A DNA stretch of 5,988 nucleotides from CAZFCK01 sp964517355 (GCA_964517355.1 CAZFCK010000266.1:1-5988), one strand, 5' to 3'; positions 1 to 5,971 are shown, counted from the first letter of the stretch. The notes: a model not told the origin generated them from the letters alone. Program-made: numbers and translations.

Positions 1-9
1 TTCCGGCGT

Positions 10-54
10 CCAGGGGCCTCCCCTGGTCGTCGTGCGGGCGCGAAAGCCCGCGAC
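10..54. repeat. Two adjacent GC-rich hairpins downstream of atpA
   Basis: Two perfect inverted repeats lie close together: CCAGGGG-CCT-CCCCTGG at 10-26 (7-bp stem, 3-base loop) and GCGGGC-GCGAAA-GCCCGC at 34-51 (6-bp stem, 6-base loop, extendable by GTC/GAC at 29-31 and 52-54 with a two-base bulge). Read on the plus strand, the second is followed by CTTTTCCCTTTT (55-66), which could act as an intrinsic terminator for a convergent gene. Read in the operon direction no T-run follows within view, so as a terminator for the ATPase transcript it would be atypical. An intergenic repeat element is an alternative. Confidence 0.5.
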
Positions 55-80
55 CTTTTCCCTTTTCATGCTTACGTGCT

Positions 81-1592
81 CTACATGTGGTGCATGATGG
101 TTTTCAACTCCCGTTCGAGTTCCCGCCATAAGCTATCGTCCGGCATGGCCCGCGCCAGGGCGTCGAAGTTGACGCCGCTCTTTACGAGCCCGGCCAGCAA
201 CTCTTTTTCCCCCTCCAGAACCCGCTCCACATCCAGCGCGTCGAACAAGCCTTTGGTCACGGCCAACAACACGGCGGCCTGTTGCCCGGCAGAGAGGGGG
301 GCGAACCGGTTTTGTTTGAGAATTTCGCGCACCCTGCGCCCGTGCTCCAGCCGTGAGCGCGTGTCGTTGTCCAGCCGGGTGCCGAAGCGGGCAAAGGCCT
401 CCAGTTCCTGAAACTGGGAGTACGTCAGTCGCAAATCGCCGGCCACCTTGCGGTAGGCGGGCATCTGCGCGCGTCCGCCCACGCGGGAGACCGAAGTGCC
501 CACGTCCACGGCGGGCAGTATGCCCTTTCTGAACAGGTCCGGGTTGAGGTAGATCTGCCCGTCCGTGATGGAAATGAGGTTGGTCGGGATGTAGGCGGAG
601 ATGTTTTGCGCCTCGGTCTCGATGATGGGCAGGGCGGTGAGCGTGCCGCCGCCATGCTCCGGCTTGAGCCGGGTGGATCTCTCCAGCAGCCGCGAATGGA
701 TGTAGAAGATGTCGCCGGGAAAGGCCTCGCGTCCGGGAGGCCTGCGCAGGAGCAGAGAAAGCTCCCGGTAGGCCTGGGCGTGCCGCGTGAGGTCGTCGTA
801 GACCACCAGCACGTCTTGCCCCTTGAGCATGAAATATTCAGCCATGGCCGTTGCCGCATAAGGGGCGATGTACTGCAATCCTGCGGGTTCGTTGCCTTCC
901 ACCACCACGGCCAGAGTATAGTCCATGGCGCCGCGCCGCCGCAGTTCGTCCAGGGCGCGCGCCACGCTGGAAGAGCGCTGGCCGATGGCGCAATAGATGC
1001 AGACAACGTCCCGCCCTTTCTGGTTGGCGATGGTGTCCAGGGCGATGGCCGTCTTGCCGGTCTGCCGGTCGCCCAGGATGAGCTCGCGCTGCCCCCTGCC
1101 TATGGGGATGAGGGCGTCAATGACCTTGATGCCGGTCTGCAAGGGCGTGTCCACGGGCGCCCGGTGCAGGATCGGCGGGGCTTCACGCTCCACCGCCAGG
1201 CGTTCGCCTCCGGCGACGGGGCCGTTGCCGTCCAAGGGTTCGCCCAAGGGGGTGATAACGCGCCCGATCAGAGAATCGCCCACGGGAACGTCGAGCACGC
1301 GCCCCGTGCGCACGACCTCGTCCCCGGCGCTCAAGACGTCGCTTTGTCCGAACAGGACCACGCCCACGCTGTGGGGCAGGATGTCCAGGGCCATGCCGGG
1401 AACCTTGCCGCCCAGCATGAGCAGTTCTTCGGCCCGGACCGAGCGCATGCCCTCGGCCATGGCGATCCCCCGGACCACGGAGGTGATGCGTCCGATTTCC
1501 TCGGGCTCGAGGTCGGCGCTCACCTTGTCGACCCCTTGCCGGACCGAATCCATGGCCTTGCGCATGGCCTGCTCCAGAAATCCTTTGCTCAT
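81..1592 (-). CDS. atpA: N-ATPase F1 subunit alpha
   Basis: Non-catalytic nucleotide-binding subunit of the F1 head, 503 aa, close to normal length. A short helical N-terminus and beta-barrel (about 1-100, with IGRITSVVRGIAMAEGM at 33-49) precede the nucleotide domain: Walker A GDRQTGKT at 174-181 (Lys180), the conserved AIGQRSSSVA at 202-211, and Walker B VLVVYDDLTR at 261-270 (Asp266). SVSRVGGRAQ at 367-376 carries Arg370, the arginine finger that completes the beta active site. Compared with E. coli, the loop after LERSTRL is shorter (KPEHGGGTLTALPIIE), and GGRAQ replaces GGAAQ. The C-terminal helical domain (about 380-503) is complete and ends in ERELKTIMHHM. The start ATG overlaps the atpF stop (ATGA). 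In other N-ATPase operons gamma follows alpha immediately; here 80 bases without a gamma start are visible after the stop. Confidence 0.97.
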   Translation of the reverse strand: MSKGFLEQAMRKAMDSVRQGVDKVSADLEPEEIGRITSVVRGIAMAEGMRSVRAEELLMLGGKVPGMALDILPHSVGVVLFGQSDVLSAGDEVVRTGRVLDVPVGDSLIGRVITPLGEPLDGNGPVAGGERLAVEREAPPILHRAPVDTPLQTGIKVIDALIPIGRGQRELILGDRQTGKTAIALDTIANQKGRDVVCIYCAIGQRSSSVARALDELRRRGAMDYTLAVVVEGNEPAGLQYIAPYAATAMAEYFMLKGQDVLVVYDDLTRHAQAYRELSLLLRRPPGREAFPGDIFYIHSRLLERSTRLKPEHGGGTLTALPIIETEAQNISAYIPTNLISITDGQIYLNPDLFRKGILPAVDVGTSVSRVGGRAQMPAYRKVAGDLRLTYSQFQELEAFARFGTRLDNDTRSRLEHGRRVREILKQNRFAPLSAGQQAAVLLAVTKGLFDALDVERVLEGEKELLAGLVKSGVNFDALARAMPDDSLWRELERELKTIMHHM

Positions 1593-2332
1593 GCTCCCGC
1601 CTTTGTCTGGGCCAGTTCAGCGAACACGGCCTTTTCCACGTCGTCGAGATACGAGGCCAGATTCCACTCCCATTTGGTGTCGCCGGCCACAAGAACGATG
1701 CCGAAGCCCAGGGCCTGGTCGTGGCTGGCGTTGATTGCGGCGCTCTTGGGGAAGAGGGCGCCCAGACGCTTCTCGAGTCTGCGCAGATTTTCGCTCGCCA
1801 GGGGGAAGCCGGTGCGCACGATGACGCGCCCCTCACTGTGCGCGTCGGGACCGCTGCCGGCCAGGCGCGACACGAAGCTGTCCAGGGCGCGGGATTCCAG
1901 GTCTTCTCCGGCCAGGTCGCGCAGCACTTTTTCCGCCAGATGCACCACCTGTTCCGCCATGCGGGCGCTGAGCCGGTCGGAGAGCGCGACCCGCTCCCGC
2001 TCCAGGGTTTCCCGCCATGCCTGGCCGCGGGCCTCGACTTCCGCCTTGGCCTCGGCCAGCCATTGTTCGCGGCGGTTGTCCGCCTCGCTGCGGGCCTCTT
2101 TGCGCATGGCTCCGGCCTCCCGTTCCAGGGCCTCGCGTTGCCGCGCCAGATCCCTGCTCAGGCGATCCGCCGCGTCGCGCATCTCCCGTGCCTTGTCCAG
2201 GTCTTCGGCCACGCGCTCCTGCCGTTCCTGCATGGCCTGCATGATGGGGCGGTAGAGGAACCGTTTGAGCAGCAGGACCAGGATCAGGAAATTGACCGCC
2301 TGGGCGACGAGGGTGAACCAGTCTATGAGCAC
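1589..2332 (-). CDS. atpF: N-ATPase Fo subunit b with delta-like C-terminal domain
   Basis: Peripheral-stalk subunit of 247 aa, about 90 residues longer than ordinary b subunits (about 156). One N-terminal membrane anchor (about 6-25, VNFLILVLLLKRFLYRPI at 13-30) is followed by a long charged coiled coil (about 32-145) rich in Arg, Glu and Ala. Residues about 169-236 look like the C-terminal domain of the delta subunit: VIVRTGFPLASENLRRLEKRL at 170-190, then D205-QALGFGIVLVAGD to 218, resembling the 'D-x-S/L-x-x-G-x-x-x-x-x-G-D' end of delta. This fits the absence of a delta gene in the cluster. The start is GTG at 2332, with GGAGG 7 bases upstream straddling the end of atpE; no in-frame ATG lies before the membrane anchor. 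It starts 3 bases after the atpE stop and overlaps atpA by ATGA. The b identity is firm; the delta equivalence is my alignment by eye. Confidence 0.94.
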   Translation of the reverse strand: MLIDWFTLVAQAVNFLILVLLLKRFLYRPIMQAMQERQERVAEDLDKAREMRDAADRLSRDLARQREALEREAGAMRKEARSEADNRREQWLAEAKAEVEARGQAWRETLERERVALSDRLSARMAEQVVHLAEKVLRDLAGEDLESRALDSFVSRLAGSGPDAHSEGRVIVRTGFPLASENLRRLEKRLGALFPKSAAINASHDQALGFGIVLVAGDTKWEWNLASYLDDVEKAVFAELAQTKAGA

Positions 2333-2335
2333 GCG

Positions 2336-2614
2336 CTAGCCTCCGGCCTTGTCCACGAAGTAGTTCCAGAAGGGGTTGGCGAACAAAAGGATCATGGCCA
2401 GCACAAAGCTGTAGATGGCGGTGGATTCCACCATGGCCATGCCCACGAACATGGTCTTGACGATGGTGTTTGTCTCGTCCGGCTGCTGGGCGATGGATGA
2501 GAGGCCGCGCGAGAGCGCCATGCCTTCGCCGATGGCCGGGCCGATGGCGCCGAGCCCCATGCAAATACCTGCGCTGATGACCGAGCCGATGGCGATTAAA
2601 CCGAGTGTATCCAT
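2336..2614 (-). CDS. atpE: N-ATPase Fo subunit c (rotor ring)
   Basis: Rotor-ring proteolipid of 92 aa, two transmembrane helices (about 5-28 and 52-80) joined by the polar loop AQQPDE (42-47), which carries a Q-x-P loop where most c subunits have RQP. Helix 1 holds the glycine-rich packing motif GLGAIGPAIGEG. Helix 2 holds VESTAIYS, in which Val62, Glu63, Ser64, Thr65 and Tyr68 match the Na+ ligand set known from the Ilyobacter c ring. The helix-1 ligand, Gln32 in Ilyobacter, is Glu30 here, giving two carboxylates per site as in other N-ATPases. Na+ transport is possible from this pattern, but an N-ATPase ring of Burkholderia with a related site was reported as H+ specific, so the ion cannot be assigned. 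AAAGGAG lies 7 bases before the ATG, the strongest site within the operon interior, which suits a subunit needed in many copies. Confidence 0.96.
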   Translation of the reverse strand: MDTLGLIAIGSVISAGICMGLGAIGPAIGEGMALSRGLSSIAQQPDETNTIVKTMFVGMAMVESTAIYSFVLAMILLFANPFWNYFVDKAGG

Positions 2615-2615
2615 G

Positions 2616-3299
2616 TCAGGACTCCTTTGGTTTCGTGTGTGCCTGCAGTCCGGAGGCGATGAACACGGCCGCCAGAACCACGAAGATATACGCCTGCACC
2701 ATGCCGATGAACAGGCCGAGAAGCTGCATGATCACCGGGAACAGCAGCGGCGCCAGCGTGAGCAGAATCGCCCCCATAATGGTGCCGCTCATGATGTTGC
2801 CGAACAGGCGCACGGCCAGGGCGAAGGTGCGCGCCACCTCGCCGATGACGTTGAAGGGCAGCATGAACGGCGTGGGTTGCAGATACACGGTGAGGTATCT
2901 GGCGAGCCCGTACTCGCGGATGCCGTAGTAGGGCACGGCCAGGAACACGATGAGGGCCAGGGCGGAGGTGGTGGAGAGCGAGCCTGTGGGCGGTTGGAAT
3001 CCGGGCACCACGGAGAGGATGTTGGAGACCAGGATAAAGATGAACAGCGTGCCCAGCAGCGGCAGGAAGCGCTCGGGTTCCTGGCGCGTGGTCTCGCGGA
3101 TTTGCGTCAGCATGCCGCCCACGAGGATTTCCAGCAGGTTTTGGCGTTTGCCCATGTGCGGGGAGCTGGTCAGCCTGCGCGTCACGGACCAGGAGAAAAC
3201 GGCCACAAGAAGCATCACGCCCCAGGTGTAGACGATGGTCGCGTTTAGGACCGCGAAACCCCATCTGGCGCAGATAACGGTATCAGGGGTGATGTCCAT
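2616..3299 (-). CDS. atpB: N-ATPase Fo subunit a
   Basis: Stator ion-channel subunit of the membrane sector, 227 aa, somewhat shorter than the E. coli a subunit. The key motif RLFGN lies at 164-168, and Arg164 is the essential arginine (equivalent to E. coli Arg210) that displaces the ion from the c-subunit carboxylate. Further conserved parts are the NLLEILV amphipathic segment near 54-60, PFNVIGEVARTFALA at 148-162, and GMVQAYIFVVLAAVFIA at 199-215, the last helix with the family Gln/aromatic pattern. Hydrophobic segments lie at about 15-38, 80-100, 112-124, 150-185 and 186-216. The start ATG is 1 base after the atpR stop; its ribosome binding site (GGGGAAA) is weak, so it may depend on coupling. 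The stop is 1 base before the atpE start, and the last codons form the strong AAAGGAG of atpE. Confidence 0.95.
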   Translation of the reverse strand: MDITPDTVICARWGFAVLNATIVYTWGVMLLVAVFSWSVTRRLTSSPHMGKRQNLLEILVGGMLTQIRETTRQEPERFLPLLGTLFIFILVSNILSVVPGFQPPTGSLSTTSALALIVFLAVPYYGIREYGLARYLTVYLQPTPFMLPFNVIGEVARTFALAVRLFGNIMSGTIMGAILLTLAPLLFPVIMQLLGLFIGMVQAYIFVVLAAVFIASGLQAHTKPKES

Positions 3300-3300
3300 G

Positions 3301-3576
3301 TCATTTCCCCGTGTTGCAGAGCCGCTGCACCAGGATCATGCGCATGGCGTAGAATCCGGCGCAGGCCGCCATGGCTGCCGGCGGTCCTTGTCGCAGCGCC
3401 AGCCATACGCCGCCGAGGGTCACGGCGTAGCGCCCCAGAAGTCCGCCGAAGAACCAGAGCCTCGGCCTGGGCATGCGCGGCATGAGCGACAGGGACAGCC
3501 AGAGTCCGCCGAAATGCAGCAGGGAAAGAAAACCGCCCCACGCGAACCCCGCGCTAATGGTCGTCAACATGTTCAC
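3301..3576 (-). CDS. atpR: N-ATPase membrane subunit AtpR
   Basis: Hydrophobic protein of 91 aa (89 if begun at the ATG), diagnostic of N-ATPase operons and lying between atpQ and atpB. Three membrane segments are predictable at about 8-31, 40-62 and 66-84, with a basic PRMPRPR loop (33-39) between the first two. Arginines lie within or at the edge of the membrane parts (Arg49 in GRY, Arg79 in GFYAMRM). In N-ATPases a membrane arginine of AtpR has been suggested to face the carboxylates of the c subunit; that is inference for this protein. Two starts are possible: GTG at 3576 with GAGGAG 7 bases upstream, or ATG at 3570 with GGAAGG 5 bases upstream. I kept the longer form; the choice changes only two residues. 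It ends 1 base before the atpB start, and its last codons contain the GGGGAAA that may serve as the atpB ribosome binding site. Confidence 0.88.
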   Translation of the reverse strand: MNMLTTISAGFAWGGFLSLLHFGGLWLSLSLMPRMPRPRLWFFGGLLGRYAVTLGGVWLALRQGPPAAMAACAGFYAMRMILVQRLCNTGK

Positions 3577-3877
3577 CTTCCCGCTCCTCGATGATTTTTT
3601 TTCGTTGCCGGCTCAGCCAGAGCCAGGCCGTGAAGCAGCCCGCGCCGAGTCCGGCCACCAGCAGCATGATGGTCCATGAGCGCCTGGAGGGCCAGTTCAG
3701 ATCGATCCAGACGCCGAGCAGGATTCCGGCCAGGGTGGGGACGGCCACGGACCAGCCCACCACGCCGAAGAGCCCCAGGCCATACCAGGCGCCGACCCTT
3801 GCATCGCGTTGGGCCTTGAGCCGCCGCTGTTCCTTGGTCCCGACCTCGTCCGGGAATTCCTTGCGTCTTTCGTTCAT
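3554..3877 (-). CDS. atpQ: N-ATPase accessory membrane protein AtpQ (AtpI/gene-1 type)
   Basis: Small membrane protein of 107 aa. A highly charged cytoplasmic N-terminus (1-30) is followed by two hydrophobic segments at about 33-59 and 67-88, then a very polar tail (90-107). The first segment ends in GILLGVWIDL, the G-x-x-x-G-x-W-x-D signature I associate with AtpI/AtpZ-like 'ATPase gene 1' proteins encoded beside F- and N-ATPases. Relatives have been linked to c-ring assembly or Mg2+ supply to the ATPase; neither role is shown here. The start ATG overlaps the atpC stop (ATGA), with GGAG 8 bases upstream. The end of the gene overlaps the start of atpR by about 20 bases and supplies its ribosome binding site, so the two products are probably made together. 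The family call rests on topology, the signature and gene position. Confidence 0.88.
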   Translation of the reverse strand: MNERRKEFPDEVGTKEQRRLKAQRDARVGAWYGLGLFGVVGWSVAVPTLAGILLGVWIDLNWPSRRSWTIMLLVAGLGAGCFTAWLWLSRQRKKIIEEREGEHVDDH

Positions 3878-4254
3878 GCGCCGAACTCCAGAATTCTGCG
3901 AACGAAATCAGCTTCCAGCCGCGCCACCGCGGTCCGGGTGGACCGTTCGCGTTCGTCCGTGATTTCCAGCATGTTCCGCACTTCCTTTTCCAGTTCCCCC
4001 AGCTCGCCGCGTACCGCGTTGCGCGAGGCCACCAGGACCTCGTCGCCGCGTTTGACGGCCACGCCCCGGTCGAGAGCCAGATGCGCGGTCTCGCCCTTTT
4101 CCGTGGTGTAGCTCATAATGCCGGGGGCGATGATGGTGGCCATGTCTATGTGGCGCGGTTTGAGCGTGAACGCGCCCATGGGCGATTCGCCGTTGATCTT
4201 GACCACCCGCTCATCCAGGAAGACTTTGCTGGGCAGGAGAATCTTCAGGTTCAT
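3874..4254 (-). CDS. atpC: N-ATPase F1 subunit epsilon
   Basis: Central-stalk subunit, 126 aa, which in this family links gamma to the c ring and may regulate hydrolysis. Residues 1 to about 83 fit the N-terminal beta-sandwich: the stretch GAFTLKPRHIDMATIIAPG at 27-45 corresponds to the conserved G-x-L-x-P-x-H segment of epsilon, and 62-76 to its final strands. Residues 84-125 are charged and helical, matching the C-terminal helical hairpin, so the protein is not truncated to the one-domain form. The start ATG overlaps the atpD stop (ATGA), with AAGGAG 8 bases upstream inside atpD, so translation is probably coupled. Its own stop overlaps the atpQ start in the same way. Epsilon directly after beta but upstream of the membrane genes is the N-ATPase arrangement. 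The family is clear from sequence; a regulatory role for the C-terminal helices is inferred. Confidence 0.94.
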   Translation of the reverse strand: MNLKILLPSKVFLDERVVKINGESPMGAFTLKPRHIDMATIIAPGIMSYTTEKGETAHLALDRGVAVKRGDEVLVASRNAVRGELGELEKEVRNMLEITDERERSTRTAVARLEADFVRRILEFGA

Positions 4255-5642
4255 GCCTTTCTCTCCTTGTTCGCGGCCTCGTCCACCGTGCCGATCATGT
4301 ACAACGCGGATTCGTCCTTCTCGGCGAACTCGTCGTTGAGAATCCGTTCGCAGCCCTGCACGGTATCGGTAAGGGACACGGTACGCCCCTCCAATCCCGT
4401 GAAATGTTTGGTGGTGTGGAACGGCTGGGTCAGGAACCGCTCCAGCCGGCGGGCCCGGTAGACTGTTTTGCGGTCTTCACGCGACAACTCTTCCAGCCCG
4501 AGCATGGCGATGATGTCCTTGAGTTCGTCGTATACGGCCAGGGTGCGCCGGACTTCACGGGCCACATCGTAATGCGTTTGCCCCACAATGGTTGGGGCGA
4601 GCATCATGGATTTGGACTGGAGCGGGTCCACGGCGGGGTAGAAGCCTTCTCCGGCCCTCTTGCGCGAGAGCACGATGGACGCCGAGAGATGGGAAAAGGT
4701 ATGGGTGGCCGAGGGGTCGGTGAGGTCGTCGGCCGGGACGTAGACCGCCTGGATGGAGGTGATGGCCCCTTTGCGGCTGGATGCGATGCGTTCCTGGAAT
4801 TCCGCCAGTTCCGGCCCCAAGGTGGGCTGGTAGCCCATGCGCGAGGGCAGGCGGCCGAGCAGCCCGGACAGCTCCATGCCCGCCTGGATGAAGCGGAAGA
4901 TGTTGTCCACCAGCAGCAGAACGTCCTGCCCTTTCTGGTCGCGGAAGTATTCGGCCATGGTCAGCGCGGTGTGCCCCACCCGGAAACGCGCCCCGGGGGG
5001 TTCGTTCATCTGCCCGAAGACCATGACCGTGTTTTTCAGGACGCCGGCGTCCTTCATTTCCCGGTAGAGTTCCTCACCCTCGCGGCAGCGTTCGCCGATG
5101 CCGCAGAAGATGGACACGCCCTGGTGCGTGCCGACCATGTTGTGGATCAGCTCCGTGATCAGTACGGTCTTGCCCACGCCTGCGCCTCCGAACAGCCCGG
5201 CTTTGCCGCCTTTTTCCAGGGGGGAGAGCAGATCCACCACCTTGACGCCGGTTTCGAAGATCTCCTCGCTGGTCACACGCTCGGACAAGGCCATGGGCTC
5301 GCCGTGGATCGGAACGTAGGTCACGCCTTGGGGCGCCTCTCCACCGTCCGACACTTTGCCGAAGACGTTGAAGACCCGCCCCGTGAGGGTATCGCCCACG
5401 GGAGCGGTCAGAGGAGCGCCGCCGCCGGTGACGATGTCGCCGCGCGCCAGTCCGGCGGTGGGCGTCAGGGCTATGCAGCGAGCCTCGCCGACGCTGATGT
5501 GGTCGGCCACTTCGAGGATGACGGCGTTCGCGGGTCCGGCCGTGAGCACGGAGCGCATTGGGGGCGCGCTCCCCTCGAAAACAGCGTCCACCACGCTTCC
5601 CCGGATCGAACCGACAACGCCCTTGAAGGCGGTTGCACCCAT
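4251..5642 (-). CDS. atpD: N-ATPase F1 subunit beta (catalytic)
   Basis: Catalytic beta subunit of the F1 head; it hydrolyses or makes ATP at the alpha/beta interface on the cytoplasmic side. The 463-aa protein is family length. An N-terminal beta-barrel (about 1-80) is followed by the nucleotide-binding domain with Walker A GGAGVGKT at 152-159 (Lys158), GIGER with the probable catalytic Glu184, and Walker B LLLVDN ending in Asp246. The helical C-terminal part carries EELSRED at 384-390, equivalent to the DELSEED lever that meets gamma. The ATG at 5642 was chosen because AGGAGG lies 8 bases upstream and the protein then begins in the usual way (MGATAFKGVVGSIRGSVVDA). The frame stays open to 5768, but that extension is low-complexity and unlike any beta subunit. 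It is the first gene of the operon, as in N-ATPase clusters, and its stop overlaps the atpC start by 4 bases (ATGA). The catalytic loop reads GERCREG where E. coli has GERTREG. Confidence 0.97.
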   Translation of the reverse strand: MGATAFKGVVGSIRGSVVDAVFEGSAPPMRSVLTAGPANAVILEVADHISVGEARCIALTPTAGLARGDIVTGGGAPLTAPVGDTLTGRVFNVFGKVSDGGEAPQGVTYVPIHGEPMALSERVTSEEIFETGVKVVDLLSPLEKGGKAGLFGGAGVGKTVLITELIHNMVGTHQGVSIFCGIGERCREGEELYREMKDAGVLKNTVMVFGQMNEPPGARFRVGHTALTMAEYFRDQKGQDVLLLVDNIFRFIQAGMELSGLLGRLPSRMGYQPTLGPELAEFQERIASSRKGAITSIQAVYVPADDLTDPSATHTFSHLSASIVLSRKRAGEGFYPAVDPLQSKSMMLAPTIVGQTHYDVAREVRRTLAVYDELKDIIAMLGLEELSREDRKTVYRARRLERFLTQPFHTTKHFTGLEGRTVSLTDTVQGCERILNDEFAEKDESALYMIGTVDEAANKERKA

Positions 5643-5651
5643 AGAAAAGGC

Positions 5652-5665
5652 CTCCTGTTCAGGAG
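5652..5665 (-). promoter_or_regulatory. Hairpin overlapping the atpD ribosome binding site
   Basis: CTCCTG and CAGGAG form a perfect 6-bp inverted repeat around two bases (in RNA, more likely a 5-bp stem with a 4-base GAAC loop). Its downstream arm contains most of AGGAGG (5651-5656), which sits 8 bases before the atpD ATG and decides that start. When folded, the stem would cover the ribosome binding site of the first gene of the operon. The repeat is certain from sequence. A control role is inferred, and since anti-Shine-Dalgarno repeats of this length can arise by chance, confidence is moderate. Confidence 0.45.
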
Positions 5666-5766
5666 CGCACCCAGAGCCCCGCGCCCCTGATTTCCTTGAA
5701 TACGGCGCTGCCCACGGCCACGGCGTCCAACGGTGGTGCGGCCAGAGAAACCCCCACTTGTTTTCC

Positions 5767-5795
5767 AATATAACAGGCGGAGGGCGTCAGGTCCA
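5767..5795 (-). promoter_or_regulatory. Candidate sigma70-type promoter for the operon
   Basis: On the minus strand TGGACC (plus-strand positions 5790-5795; 4 of 6 matches to TTGACA) is separated by 17 bases from TATATT (5767-5772; 5 of 6 matches to TATAAT). A TG one base before the -10 box (5774-5775) makes it an extended -10. Transcription would begin near 5760, giving a leader of about 117 bases before the atpD ATG. It is the best promoter-like match I see upstream of atpD on this strand. It was found by eye and is unproven; no sigma54 pair with correct spacing was seen. Confidence 0.5.
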
Positions 5796-5951
5796 TGCTG
5801 AACCCGCTTTTGGAATGCAATGGCGCGCAATACGGACGATGCGGATTTCATGGGGCGCTGCTGCTGCGGATGCGTCGACGCCTCGGCTTGTTATTGAATG
5901 TTTCGACACCATGACGTACTGTAATATATGAGTATGTGGTTATTTCCTTTA

Positions 5952-5971
5952 CTCCGAAAGTGCCTTCGGGG
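5952..5971. repeat. Intergenic hairpin CTCCGAA/TTCGGGG
   Basis: An inverted repeat with a 7-bp stem (CTCCGAA pairing with TTCGGGG, one G-U pair) and a 6-base loop. It is immediately followed by a G-run and AAACCTTTCT at the window edge. No T-run follows on either strand within view, so a terminator is only a possibility. It more likely belongs to the end of whatever lies to the right than to the ATPase operon. Confidence 0.45.

Noticed and set aside
1..69. Minus-strand partial reading frame starting with ATG at 69, open to the window edge, as a gamma start
   Set aside because: Its 23 residues are low-complexity basic and glycine/threonine-rich, encoded across the two hairpins, and lack any gamma-like helix; no good ribosome binding site precedes it.
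606..2255. Long plus-strand open frame of 549 codons opposite atpA and atpF
   Set aside because: It is antisense to two well-conserved genes, His/Gly/Ala-rich, with no recognisable domain; it is a by-product of high GC content.
4404..5690. Long plus-strand open frame of 428 codons opposite atpD
   Set aside because: Antisense shadow of the beta gene, biased composition, no motif and no supporting ribosome binding site.
5715..5760. Sigma54-like TGGC...TTGG pair on the minus strand
   Set aside because: The distance between the two boxes is about 3 bases too long for a -24/-12 promoter.
5643..5768. N-terminal extension of atpD by 42 residues (TTG start at 5768)
   Set aside because: The ATG at 5642 has an AGGAGG at 8 bases and gives a family-like N-terminus. 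The extension is Trp/Pro/Arg-rich, resembles no beta subunit, and overlaps the promoter candidate.
5471..5851. Minus-strand frame starting at 5851 as a small leader gene
   Set aside because: Most of it lies inside atpD in another frame, and the part before atpD has no family features.
5915..5935. Weak dyad TACT...ATATAT...AGTA as an operator
   Set aside because: Only partly symmetric and AT-rich, so expected by chance; I could not tie it to any known regulator.
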